Below are positions 25,389 to 33,762 of a stretch of DNA of 54,377 nucleotides, piece by piece (the first letter of the stretch is position 1; every line of letters starts with the position of its first letter). The notes under the pieces are model-generated. The model saw nothing but the letters and a program-made list of their open reading frames with translations. It was not told the origin of the DNA and searched no databases. The stretch comes from Spirochaetia bacterium (GTDB taxonomy: Bacteria > Spirochaetota > Spirochaetia > Treponematales > Breznakiellaceae), in assembly GCA_026002045.1 (NCBI GenBank), contig BOAV01000006.1, forward strand, positions 1 to 54,377. The letters run 5' to 3'. Made by a program: the position numbers and the translations under genes.

Positions 25389-25480
25389 CACGGATTACAC
25401 AAATTGAAGAAATTACACAGATTTTACTCTTTTTTTCCTCATAATTCGTGTAATCCGTGCTCTTTTCCGTGTAATCCGTG
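25389..25480. repeat. Inverted repeat of the CACGGATTACAC type
   Basis: CACGGATTACACAAATT (25389-25405) is mirrored with one mismatch at 25443-25459, and a further CCGTGTAATCCGTG lies at 25467-25480. It fills the 141-bp gap between rodA and the radical SAM gene, and is related in style, but not sequence, to the CACAGAG elements. Confidence 0.8.
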
Positions 25481-25502
25481 TTCCTCTTCTTCTTTCCGGT
25501 CC

Positions 25503-26813
25503 CTAATGCCGGAACCGTCTGACGTAGATACTCAAGGCAAGGCCAATCCCACTCATAGCGGAGAGAACCGAAGAACCGCCGTAGGACATAAAGAGCAGGG
25601 GAATTCCCGTGATGGGCATGATTCCCATGGTCATCCCCACATTAATCAAAAAATGAAAGATAAACATGCCGGATAAGCCCGCCGCGATGTAGGCCCCAAA
25701 GGAATCGGTGGTGGTCTTCATGATCCGCACCAGACGCAGGCAGATCAGCAGAAAGAGGGCGAATACCAGGAGCCCCCCCATGAAGCCCCATTCTTCGGTA
25801 AAGATCGAGAAGATAAAGTCCGTGCTCTGCTGGGGGAGGAAGCGGTAATGGCTCTGGGTTCCCTGAAGATAACCCTTCCCGGAAAGCCCACCGGAACCGA
25901 TGGCGGTAAGGGACTGTTTGATGTTCCACCCTGCACCCCGGGGGTCCACATCGGGGTCCATGAACACGATGAGCCGCTGGAGCTGATAATCCTTGAGCAC
26001 CTTGTGGGACATAAAGGAGGCGCCCAGGGAGATGATAACCACGGCGACGCCGAAGACGATCCAGTAAAAGTACTGCTTCTTGAAACGGATAAAGCCAAAA
26101 AGGGCGATGACCGCGATAATACCCAGGGCCATGATGGCAATGGCGGTGAACCGGGCATTGGTCAGAATTAAAAGGGCGGGGATGGTATTCTTTAAAATAT
26201 AACTCTGCCAGAGGGGCAGCACCATGAGGACACCGGTAAAGCCTATAACCGCCGTCAAAAAGAATACATACTTTATCGCCACCCCGGCGATAAAGGTCAT
26301 CACCAAAAGTATGGGAATAAAGACCAGGGAGGTACCGAAATCGGGCTGGATCAGGATCACGGCCATGGGGACAAACACGATGATGCAGGAGATAAAGAAA
26401 CGGAAAAAAGATTCCGGGGTCCGCTTTGAATCATCCAGATAGCGGGCAAGGAAGATGATGGTGGTGATCTTGGCAAACTCCGAAGGCTGAATCCCGAAGA
26501 TGCCGATCCCTATCCAGGCGCGGGCGCCGCTTACATAACGGCCGTTAATACAGGTATAAACCAGAAGGGCCAGGGTACCAAGGTAGAGATAAAAAGAAAT
26601 ATCCCGGATACGTTTGTAATCGACCATGGACAGCGCCATGGCGATGATCACCCCCGCAGTGGCCCAGATAATCTGTCTGATGTACTCGTTGGAGACCAGC
26701 GCCCCCGAAGAGTTGAGTCCCGATGAATAGATAAAAAGCACCCCAAACACCGAAAGGGTAATTGCCGAGAGGAGGAGGGAAAAATCGATTTCGCTCATGT
26801 CCCGCAGTCTCAT
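25503..26813 (-). CDS. rodA: Rod-shape peptidoglycan polymerase RodA
   Basis: SEDS-family glycosyltransferase that polymerises lipid II for side-wall growth, partnered with PBP2. The 436-residue protein has about ten membrane segments. Family signatures include SGARAWIGIGIFGIQPSEFAK, the AVALIQPDFGTS-type ILIQPDFGTSLVFIP, GKGYLQGTQSHYRFLP and the C-terminal GIPLLFMSYGGSS. I use ATG 26813, overlapping mrdA by 4 bp (ATGA); the longer frame adds 42 residues from mrdA in another frame. Confidence 0.93.
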   Translation of the reverse strand: MRLRDMSEIDFSLLLSAITLSVFGVLFIYSSGLNSSGALVSNEYIRQIIWATAGVIIAMALSMVDYKRIRDISFYLYLGTLALLVYTCINGRYVSGARAWIGIGIFGIQPSEFAKITTIIFLARYLDDSKRTPESFFRFFISCIIVFVPMAVILIQPDFGTSLVFIPILLVMTFIAGVAIKYVFFLTAVIGFTGVLMVLPLWQSYILKNTIPALLILTNARFTAIAIMALGIIAVIALFGFIRFKKQYFYWIVFGVAVVIISLGASFMSHKVLKDYQLQRLIVFMDPDVDPRGAGWNIKQSLTAIGSGGLSGKGYLQGTQSHYRFLPQQSTDFIFSIFTEEWGFMGGLLVFALFLLICLRLVRIMKTTTDSFGAYIAAGLSGMFIFHFLINVGMTMGIMPITGIPLLFMSYGGSSVLSAMSGIGLALSIYVRRFRH

Positions 26814-28690
26814 TCGCGCCTCCCGGCAACGGGCATAAGGTATTGGAAACCCAGCGCCCTGACCGCTTCCTCGTAACTTTGGCCGGCAAAAATCCCCTGA
26901 AAGATAATCGCCGAGGCGTAGGTGGCCCACCATTCCCAATTATTGGCCGCTTCCACAATAACGGAAACCACCACCCGCTCCTCGGGCTTGTCAGTTTGGT
27001 AGGGAGCATAGGCGGCAAACCAGGAATGCCAGCGGTCCTGGATACCCACTTCCCCGGTTCCGGTCTTTCCGGCGATCTCCACGGCCTTGATGTTCAGGGG
27101 AAACTGGGCGGTTCCCTCGCTGATAACCCCCCGCATATCCCGGCGGACCGCTTCAAAAACGTCCCTGTCTATATCACTCTGGTGGATCAGGCGGGGGGTC
27201 GTACTCTTTTCCACGGCGCCTGAAATGGGGTCCCGCACTTCCTTGAGCAGATAGGGCTGGTAGACTTTGCCGTCATTGACTACCATGGACACCATATTAG
27301 CCATCTGAATGGGGGTTACCAGGGTATAACCCTGACCGATGGACATATTCATCGTATCCCCCCCCAGCCACCGTTCGTGGAAGCGGCGGTCCTTCCATTG
27401 GGGAGTGGGGATAAACCCGGAAATTTCCCCCGGCAAGTCGATCCCCGTCAGTTCCCCATAGCCGTAGTCACGGGCATAGGAGATGATCCGCTCCACCCCC
27501 AGGTTATCCCGGCCCACGGTCCAGTAGTAGATATCGCATGACTGGGCCATAGCCTGGTGCAGGTTGAGTCTGCCGTGGCCGGGTTTGCGGATGTGGCAGC
27601 GCCAGAGCCGGTTACCATAGGTAAATTCCCCCTGGCAATCCACGGTTTGGGCCGGGTTAAAGGCGTTTTCCTGGAGGATGCCGCTGGTCATTACAATCTT
27701 GAAGGTAGACGCCGGGGGATAACTGGACTGTATGGCCCGGTTGAGAAAGGGCTTGTTGGGGTCATTGATCAGGGTGGCATATTCGGATCCCATATCATTA
27801 CGGCTAAACATATTGGGGTCATACCAGGGATAGGATACCATGGCCAGCACTTCCCCGGTGGCAGGCCGGGTCACCACCACCGCCCCCATACGCTGACCCA
27901 GGGCCTTTTCCGCCAGAGTCTGGATGGAACTATCAATAGACAAGACCAGATTTTTTCCCATAACAGGAGGCTCCCGGGTATTATTTGCCTCCCCGGCGAT
28001 GCGCCGCCCCCGGACATCCACGGTGCGGGTCTCCCGGCCTTCCTTTCCCCGGAGGATTTCATCGTACTGCTTTTCAATACCTGCCTTACCGATAAGATCC
28101 CCGGTCTTGTAGCCCTGGTTATAGAGCATGGTAAGCTCATCACGGGTGATATCCCCCATATAGCCTAAAATATGGGAAAGGCTGCCGGAATCCACATAGT
28201 TCCGCATGGGCTTGGACTGCCAGGAAAGCCCCGGCAGGGTATCCACGTTTTCCGCAAGGGCCGCGATGACAGTAAAGGGAACGTTCACCGCCAGTTCTAT
28301 GGGTTGGTATTCGTTATAGGATTGGACGGGGATTTTCCGTTCGATCTGTTCACGGGGCGTCCCCATGATTTCCGCCACCCGGCCGATAAGGGCGGGGATT
28401 TCCCCCCGGGGTACCTCCGCAGGGGTAATACTTACCGCGAAGGAATCGGTGTTCATCACCAGAGGCGCCCTGAAACTGCGGTCATAGATCTCCCCCCGCT
28501 GGGCGGGAAGGATCGAGGTACGGCGGGCGATATCCTGGGCCCGTGAACGGTACAGTTCCCCGCTTAATATCTGCATACTGAAAAGCCTGATCCCATAAAC
28601 AACGAATATCAGAATAAAGATAATCCGTAAAAAATTAATTCTGACCTCACTCCGCTCTTCCCCGCCGGAGACCGGATCTATGACAGGCAT
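26810..28690 (-). CDS. mrdA: Penicillin-binding protein 2
   Basis: Class B transpeptidase of the elongasome, 626 residues. It has an N-terminal membrane anchor (about 19-41), a pedestal with RGEIYDR, and a transpeptidase domain with S328 in PPASTFK, SCD at 384-386 and KTG at 542-544. It should cross-link peptidoglycan made by RodA. ATG 28690 overlaps the mreD stop (TGATG). Spirochaete PBP2 fits the usual 600-650 length. Confidence 0.94.
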   Translation of the reverse strand: MPVIDPVSGGEERSEVRINFLRIIFILIFVVYGIRLFSMQILSGELYRSRAQDIARRTSILPAQRGEIYDRSFRAPLVMNTDSFAVSITPAEVPRGEIPALIGRVAEIMGTPREQIERKIPVQSYNEYQPIELAVNVPFTVIAALAENVDTLPGLSWQSKPMRNYVDSGSLSHILGYMGDITRDELTMLYNQGYKTGDLIGKAGIEKQYDEILRGKEGRETRTVDVRGRRIAGEANNTREPPVMGKNLVLSIDSSIQTLAEKALGQRMGAVVVTRPATGEVLAMVSYPWYDPNMFSRNDMGSEYATLINDPNKPFLNRAIQSSYPPASTFKIVMTSGILQENAFNPAQTVDCQGEFTYGNRLWRCHIRKPGHGRLNLHQAMAQSCDIYYWTVGRDNLGVERIISYARDYGYGELTGIDLPGEISGFIPTPQWKDRRFHERWLGGDTMNMSIGQGYTLVTPIQMANMVSMVVNDGKVYQPYLLKEVRDPISGAVEKSTTPRLIHQSDIDRDVFEAVRRDMRGVISEGTAQFPLNIKAVEIAGKTGTGEVGIQDRWHSWFAAYAPYQTDKPEERVVVSVIVEAANNWEWWATYASAIIFQGIFAGQSYEEAVRALGFQYLMPVAGRRE

Positions 28691-29232
28691 CAATCAGCCT
28701 CCCGCCGGGTATCGCCTTTTCTGCCGACCAGGAGGGGCGAAAAAAGCTTTAAAAGGGCAAAAAGCGGGATCGCTAAAACAGTATTGAGCATCAGCTCAAC
28801 CCAAAAGGTTGGGGCAAATAAGGTATATGAAGGCACCGCCCCGGCCAACAGCAGGTGCAGCAGAAAAAGTACGGCGGCCTTAAAGAAGGTGGCCGCCGCG
28901 CAGAGGATCATGGGGAGAAAAAAAGCGTCCAGAAAAAAGGTACCCTTCATGAGTCCCGCCAGGGCTCCAATCAAGGTACGGATAAGGGCATTGAGTCCCA
29001 GGGGCGCGGCGGAAAGAAAGTCCAACAGAATCCCGGAAAAGAAACCCGTAAGCTGCCCGGTCATGGTCCCGTTCACATAGGCGCTGAAAACGATGATCCC
29101 CAGGGCCAGGTCCGGAATCGCGTGATAAATGGTCACCCGCGAAAGCAGGGTCCCCAGCCTTGCAAGCAGAGTGGATTGGAGGAGCACCGCAACCGTGGCA
29201 AATATCACCGCCCAGACAACATTTTTAGTCAT
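28690..29232 (-). CDS. mreD: Rod-shape determining protein MreD
   Basis: A 180-residue integral membrane protein with five or six membrane segments and short loops, including HAIPDLALGIIVFSAYV and GFFSGILLDFLSAAPLGLNAL, which match the MreD pattern. It links MreC and the PBP2/RodA complex. It overlaps mreC by 8 bp and mrdA by 3 bp. Confidence 0.88.
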   Translation of the reverse strand: MTKNVVWAVIFATVAVLLQSTLLARLGTLLSRVTIYHAIPDLALGIIVFSAYVNGTMTGQLTGFFSGILLDFLSAAPLGLNALIRTLIGALAGLMKGTFFLDAFFLPMILCAAATFFKAAVLFLLHLLLAGAVPSYTLFAPTFWVELMLNTVLAIPLFALLKLFSPLLVGRKGDTRREAD

Positions 29233-30094
29233 CGGTTACCGCCTTTTTTTCCGCAATCACAAACACATATTCCAGCCGGGAAAAATCAATGGCGCTCTCC
29301 AGATTTACTTCCATGGAGATTTCGTTTTCCTGATAGAGTATGCCGCTTACCCGCCCGATATTAATACCCGTGGGATAAACCCCGCCCATCCCGTTGGAAA
29401 CGATCACGTCCCCGTAATTGATATCGTCCCTGGCCCGTTTCTGGATAAACCGCATCCGCAGGGGAGACTCGGGACTCCCCTGCCCTTCCACGATCCCGTC
29501 ATACCGGGAAATGGCCAGACGGGCGGCAATAAAGGAACTTACATCGTAGAGGGGCATCACCAGGCTTTCAAAGGCCCCTGCCTGGATCACCTTGCCCACC
29601 AGGCTCTGGGCGCCGTTTTGGTAGGCGATAACCGCCATATTGTTCTCTACCCCCGAATGTTTTCCCTTGTTGATCACCAGGGCGGAAAAAAGATTATCCG
29701 GATCCCTGCCGATGATCTCCGCCGGTATATGACGGTAATTTAAGGATTGGGAAAAACCAAGCTGCTCCCGGAGCCGGATGTTTTCCTGGCGGATTTCCGC
29801 GGAACTCCGTTCAAGCTGTTCATAGCGGGTGACACGGTCGGTTAATTCGGCATATTCCTGCCGCAGGGTGGCCAGTTCCCGGATGGACAATACGGTCCGG
29901 GAAGCCAAAGAAGAAACTTCATAGATTCCACCCCGGATGCCGGAAAAGAAGGAAAGCCCCGCCCCCTTTACATCCACCACAAAACTACGGGTAGAAAAGA
30001 GAAGCAGGGAAAAAGAAACCAGTGCCAGGGCTATAAAAACATAAGACGCCGCATTAATGCGGGTTTTAAGCCGTTTCCCCTCAAAAATAGCCAT
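29225..30094 (-). CDS. mreC: Rod-shape determining protein MreC
   Basis: A 289-residue bitopic protein: cytoplasmic N-terminus, one membrane segment (about 15-36), a coiled coil (about 65-105, LRQEYAELTDRVTRYEQLE) and a periplasmic beta-barrel domain with IIGRDPDNLFSALVINKG and YGDVIVSNGMGGVYPTGINIGRV. It activates PBP2. A 9-bp hairpin lies in the coding sequence at 29458-29483 (GQGSPESPLR region). Confidence 0.92.
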   Translation of the reverse strand: MAIFEGKRLKTRINAASYVFIALALVSFSLLLFSTRSFVVDVKGAGLSFFSGIRGGIYEVSSLASRTVLSIRELATLRQEYAELTDRVTRYEQLERSSAEIRQENIRLREQLGFSQSLNYRHIPAEIIGRDPDNLFSALVINKGKHSGVENNMAVIAYQNGAQSLVGKVIQAGAFESLVMPLYDVSSFIAARLAISRYDGIVEGQGSPESPLRMRFIQKRARDDINYGDVIVSNGMGGVYPTGINIGRVSGILYQENEISMEVNLESAIDFSRLEYVFVIAEKKAVTDD

Positions 30095-30099
30095 TGATC

Positions 30100-31128
30100 T
30101 TAGCTGTTCAGATTATCATAGACACTGAGGGTGTTATCAAAGCCCTTGGCATACTCAAAGTACTTTCCCGCCCCCAGGGCAACGCAGTCCAGGGGCCGTT
30201 CCGCAAGGATAACCGGCACTCCGGTTTCTTTTGAAATGAGTTTGGGCAGGCCCTTGAGGAGGGAGCCGCCGCCGGTCATCACGATACCCCGTTCCACAAT
30301 ATCCGCCGCCAGTTCCGGCGGGGTCTGTCCAAGGGTGGACTTAATCTCATCAATAATCTGGGTGATGGGATCCTTAAGGGCTTCCCGGACCTCCACGCTG
30401 TCTATTTCCAGCCTCCGGGGGAGCCCCGTGATGGCATCGGTACCCTTGATCTCCACCTTTTCGATGGTCTTGTCCGGGGATGCGTTACCGATCTCGATCT
30501 TGAGCCGCTCCGCGGTCTGTTCCCCGATGATAAGGTTATGGACGCTGCGGACATGCTTGATGATCGCTTCGTCAAATTCATCGCCCCCCAGGCGGATGGC
30601 GTTGGTAACCACCATGCCCCCCAGACTGATGACGGAAATTTCCGTGGTGCCCCCGCCGATGTCACAGATCATGTGCCCCGCGGGTTCAAATATGGGGATG
30701 TCGGCGCCGATGGCGGCGGCGCGGCTTTCCTCAATGACGATTACTTCCCGGGCGCCGGCCTTATAGGCGCTCTCTTCCACCGCCCGCCTTTCCACCTCGG
30801 TGATACAGGAGGGTATACCGATCACCATCCGGGGCTTGATGAATCGGTACCGGGGCAGGACTTTTCCAATAAAGTACCGGATCATCTTTTCAGTGGATTC
30901 AAGGTCCGCGATCACCCCGTCCCGCATGGGCCTGATGGCGATAATATTCCCCGGAGTCTTCCAGAGCATCCGCTTGGCATCCCCGCCCACGGCGACAACC
31001 TTCTTGGTACCCCGTTCAACCGCAACCACCGAAGGTTCGTTCAATACAATGCCCTTTCCGCGTATAAAAATAAGGGTATTACAGGTACCCAAATCAATAC
31101 CGATATCCGAAGAATTATTTCCAAACAT
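30100..31128 (-). CDS. mreB: Actin-like cell-shape protein MreB
   Basis: Bacterial actin that organises side-wall synthesis on the inner membrane. The 342-residue length matches. Nucleotide-binding motifs are IGIDLGTCNTLIF (about 9-21), ICDIGGGTTEISV (about 154-166) and ERGIVMTGGGSLLKGLP near 285-301. AGGGGGG before the ATG is a strong ribosome-binding site. First of the mreBCD genes, 20 bp after the TPR gene. Confidence 0.95.
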   Translation of the reverse strand: MFGNNSSDIGIDLGTCNTLIFIRGKGIVLNEPSVVAVERGTKKVVAVGGDAKRMLWKTPGNIIAIRPMRDGVIADLESTEKMIRYFIGKVLPRYRFIKPRMVIGIPSCITEVERRAVEESAYKAGAREVIVIEESRAAAIGADIPIFEPAGHMICDIGGGTTEISVISLGGMVVTNAIRLGGDEFDEAIIKHVRSVHNLIIGEQTAERLKIEIGNASPDKTIEKVEIKGTDAITGLPRRLEIDSVEVREALKDPITQIIDEIKSTLGQTPPELAADIVERGIVMTGGGSLLKGLPKLISKETGVPVILAERPLDCVALGAGKYFEYAKGFDNTLSVYDNLNS

Positions 31129-31148
31129 AGTCCCCCCTGCCTTCCCGT

Positions 31149-32096
31149 TTACATTCCAAGCCGTTCCCGCGCCCCTTTATGGGCCGGATCTATCCGTACC
31201 GCCCTGCGCCATTCAGCCCTGGCCCGGGTAGTATCCCCTTGCGCCGCATATAATTCACCCAATTGATAATGGACTTCGGCATTTTCGCCTGATTCATTCA
31301 AAATAAGCATGTACTGGGCTTCCGCTTCTTCAAAATGCCCTTCCTTCCTCAGAATTTCCGCAAGGAGAAGCCGCGCGGCCGTCACCCTTTGGGAATCCCG
31401 GGATATTTCGATGCACCGCAGCAAATAGGCCTTTGCCAAATCCTGGTCCCCAAGGGCGATATAGGAACGGGCAATAGCCAAAAACAGGATGTCCGATGGA
31501 CCCGCTTCATAACCCGCCGGGTCAAGGGCCTGGGTAAAGGCCGCCACGCTGTTCCGGTAATCGTGGATCGCCGCATAGGAGAGGCCCAGAAATTCAGGGG
31601 TATCCTCCGCAACAAAAGAAGCATCCAGGGCCTGCTCCAGGTATTTTACCGCCAAATCCGCATAATCGGCGCCTTTATAGTAATACGCTTTGCCCAAAAC
31701 ATAATAGACCCGTCCGTTAACCGAACTGTTCTTTGAAAGAAGGGCCTTCCGTAAGGACCAGATACATTCGTCAATATAGATAAGGGTATCGAAATTATTG
31801 ATCTGGGCAATGCCGATCTGATAGGCGGAAAAACCGTGGATGGTGAGCAAAAAATAATCCATGGGCCGCTCGGCAAGCGCCGTTTTGCTAAGCTTAAAGA
31901 CCTCCTCATAGGCCCCTTCTTCCCAAAGCCGGAGCAGATTCTGCCGATCGTTTCCCGGCCGATTCTGCAACCCGGAAAAAAGAGAAACAGGAACCATCAC
32001 CAGGACAACCGCAATCACGGCAAGCGCCGCCCAGCGGATAATGTTATTCCGCCTGAGATATGTCCTATAACGAGAGTATCTTTTTTCTTTAAACAT
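31149..32096 (-). CDS. Membrane-anchored TPR protein heading the mre operon
   Basis: A 315-residue protein with a basic N-terminus (KEKRYSRYRTYLRR), one membrane segment (about 20-41) and TPR repeats through to the end (YVLGKAYYYKGADYADLAVKYL, YIALGDQDLAKAYLLRCIE, YQLGELYAAQGDTTRARAEW). Its position in front of mreB, from a strong promoter, points to a link with the elongasome, by inference. The ATG has no Shine-Dalgarno and is 10 nt from the -10 box. Confidence 0.75.
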   Translation of the reverse strand: MFKEKRYSRYRTYLRRNNIIRWAALAVIAVVLVMVPVSLFSGLQNRPGNDRQNLLRLWEEGAYEEVFKLSKTALAERPMDYFLLTIHGFSAYQIGIAQINNFDTLIYIDECIWSLRKALLSKNSSVNGRVYYVLGKAYYYKGADYADLAVKYLEQALDASFVAEDTPEFLGLSYAAIHDYRNSVAAFTQALDPAGYEAGPSDILFLAIARSYIALGDQDLAKAYLLRCIEISRDSQRVTAARLLLAEILRKEGHFEEAEAQYMLILNESGENAEVHYQLGELYAAQGDTTRARAEWRRAVRIDPAHKGARERLGM

Positions 32097-32106
32097 ATTG
32101 CAAGAA

Positions 32107-32136
32107 TATATAATAGGAAATTTGAGATAAAGTCAA
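32107..32136 (-). promoter_or_regulatory. Promoter of the TPR-mreBCD-mrdA-rodA operon
   Basis: On the minus strand, TTGACT (32136-32131), an 18-bp spacer and TATATA (32112-32107). The first start codon is only 10 nt downstream and lacks a Shine-Dalgarno, so the transcript leader would be a few bases at most. Confidence 0.6.
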
Positions 32137-32175
32137 TTGCCGCCCCGGTCAGGGCGTTGACGATAAATACAAAAA

Positions 32176-32788
32176 AACGATGAACCATAAGCCGGGTTTT
32201 GTTTAACAAGCCCCTGCGGGTCTGCCTAACCTGGAGTTTTCCCTATGGGAAAACTCCAAGCTGATTTTCCGTAAGGAAAATCAGCCGCCATCTATCTGGG
32301 ACCGGCCTTGCGGAAGGTCTCCAGCAGCCTACCTGCGGTATCGGACGGGCCGCCCAACCGCCGCTTGACTTTGCTCCTGATGAGGTTTGCCCTTTTCCGG
32401 CAAAGCCGGAAAAGGGCTTGGGAGTTTCGGCTTGCGCCAAAACTCCATGCCATCTCTCCTGGCTAAAGCCGGAATCTTTCCGGCGGCGTTACCGCTGCCG
32501 AGGTGGGCTCTTACCCTTGGCCAAAATCCTTTGGATTTTGGCCTTAGGAGAAAAACCAAAGGTTTTTCTCCACGCCTTTTCACCCTTACCGAATGGGGCC
32601 GAAACCCCGCCCGGCGGTATACTTTCTGTTGCACTGTCTGTCGGAAAGGCCTTTCGACCATTCCGCCCGGGTGTTACCCGGCATCATGCCCTGCGGAGCC
32701 CGGACTTTCCTCAGGGGTACCGCATGGGCGAAACGGAAACCGTCCCGGACTTTATTGCGGCCCCCTGCGGCAGCCTGGTTCATCGTTA
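32176..32788 (-). ncRNA. rnpB: RNase P RNA, enlarged by six perfect hairpins
   Basis: Catalytic RNA that matures the 5' ends of tRNAs. On the minus strand the conserved GAGGAAAGTCCGGGCTCC (about 32713-32696), ACAGAAA, AGGGTGAAA, GTAAGAGCCCACC and the 3' AACCCGGCTTAT are present in order. The ends pair: AACGATGAACCA at the 5' end and TGGTTCATCGTT at the 3' end form P1. At about 613 nt it is far longer than the usual 350-420. Six hairpins account for much of the excess (plus-strand 32233-32257, 32260-32285, 32389-32417, 32421-32446, 32519-32543, 32547-32571). Confidence 0.93.
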
Positions 32789-32802
32789 TAAAAAACTAAA
32801 TC

Positions 32803-32830
32803 GATAAAAAATCCTTTAGGATTTTTTATC
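32803..32830. terminator. Perfect hairpin over the stop codon of the zinc-ribbon gene
   Basis: GATAAAAAATCC (32803-32814) pairs with GGATTTTTTATC (32819-32830), loop TTTA. The stem itself supplies a T-run on both strands. It overlaps the stop of the upstream gene and sits 15 bp before rnpB, so it may end that transcript or belong to the hairpin set. Confidence 0.6.
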
Positions 32831-33686
32831 ACTCCTCAAAATCAATGTTGACCTTTTCTTCCTCTTCTTCGTCATCGTCATAATCGTCTTCTTCCATATC
32901 GTCGAGGTCGGCAAGGCTGCCGGAATCGTCGTTGTCGAAGAATTCTTCCTCGCCCTGTTCGGCTTCTTCGTAGAAGAGGATACGGGAACAGTAGGGGCAG
33001 AACACGATTTCCTCGCCCTGGCGGACCGAATTGGCAAATTGGACGGGGAGAATCATGTGACAGCCCTGACAGACACCGCCCTTGATGGATACAATACCCA
33101 GACCCTTTCCCGATTTATCTTCTTTATTGCGGATGATCCGTTCAAATTTGAAGATAACCTCCGAATCAAGATCCGGGGTAAGGGCATTTTCCTGTTTGAC
33201 CAGTTCTTCAATTTTGGCTTTTTTTTCAGCAATTTCCACTTCAATACCGGCGCGGCGTTCGGCAAGTTCCGCTTCCTGCTGTTCGATCAGGGCGGTACTC
33301 TGTTTCATCTGCTCGTCCAGTTCCGCCAGGAACCGTTCCTCCCGCTGAAGGTCTTTGCGGTACTGCTGTTCCTTTTCAGCGGAATCATGGATTTCCTTGT
33401 CCAGGGCTTCGTATTCCCGCTGGGTGTTGATCACATCCATGTTCTTTTCCGCCTTTTCCCTCAGGGATTCCGCATCCGTAAGAAGGTTTCGGAATTCGTT
33501 TTCGGCGATCTTTGCCTTTTCGTAATCCTGATTCTTTTCAATAAAAGACTTTTTGAGCCGGGCCAGGACTTCTTCCCTGGTAACAAGCTGCTTGGGAATT
33601 TCCTGAATATCCTTCTCCAGGGTAAATTTCTCGGAAAGTATATCCTGCAGTTTCCGCAGATTTTCAAACACCTCATCCGTTGCCAT
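32829..33686 (-). CDS. Coiled-coil protein with C4-type zinc ribbon
   Basis: A 285-residue protein: a long coiled coil (about 5-175, Glu/Lys/Gln-rich), then a zinc ribbon with GVCQGCHMILP and FCPYCSRIL giving two CxxC pairs. A very acidic tail (about 240-285) of Asp and Glu follows. This matches the C4-type zinc-ribbon (DUF164, CT398-like) family, of uncertain role; chlamydial relatives interact with sigma-54 and type III secretion components. It lies 72 bp after rpoD. Confidence 0.8.
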   Translation of the reverse strand: MATDEVFENLRKLQDILSEKFTLEKDIQEIPKQLVTREEVLARLKKSFIEKNQDYEKAKIAENEFRNLLTDAESLREKAEKNMDVINTQREYEALDKEIHDSAEKEQQYRKDLQREERFLAELDEQMKQSTALIEQQEAELAERRAGIEVEIAEKKAKIEELVKQENALTPDLDSEVIFKFERIIRNKEDKSGKGLGIVSIKGGVCQGCHMILPVQFANSVRQGEEIVFCPYCSRILFYEEAEQGEEEFFDNDDSGSLADLDDMEEDDYDDDEEEEEKVNIDFEE

Positions 33687-33733
33687 GTAATGCCCCTTAT
33701 GTATACAAATTCATACTCATTAAAGTATTTTCT

Positions 33734-33762
33734 TTGACAAAAAAGCGTAGCTTTTTTGTCAA
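33734..33762. terminator. Perfect hairpin at the end of rpoD
   Basis: TTGACAAAAAAGC (33734-33746) pairs with GCTTTTTTGTCAA (33750-33762), loop GTA. It overlaps the rpoD stop (33759-33761) and can act as an intrinsic terminator because the stem ends in a T-run. Confidence 0.6.

Noticed and set aside
29458..29483. 9-bp inverted repeat in mreC
   Set aside because: Its 8-nt loop is longer than in the other hairpins and an insertion in MreC is not clear.
32329..32807. Several open frames on both strands over the RNase P RNA
   Set aside because: They overlap the conserved RNA core and palindromes, and their predicted proteins are compositionally odd with no ribosome-binding sites.
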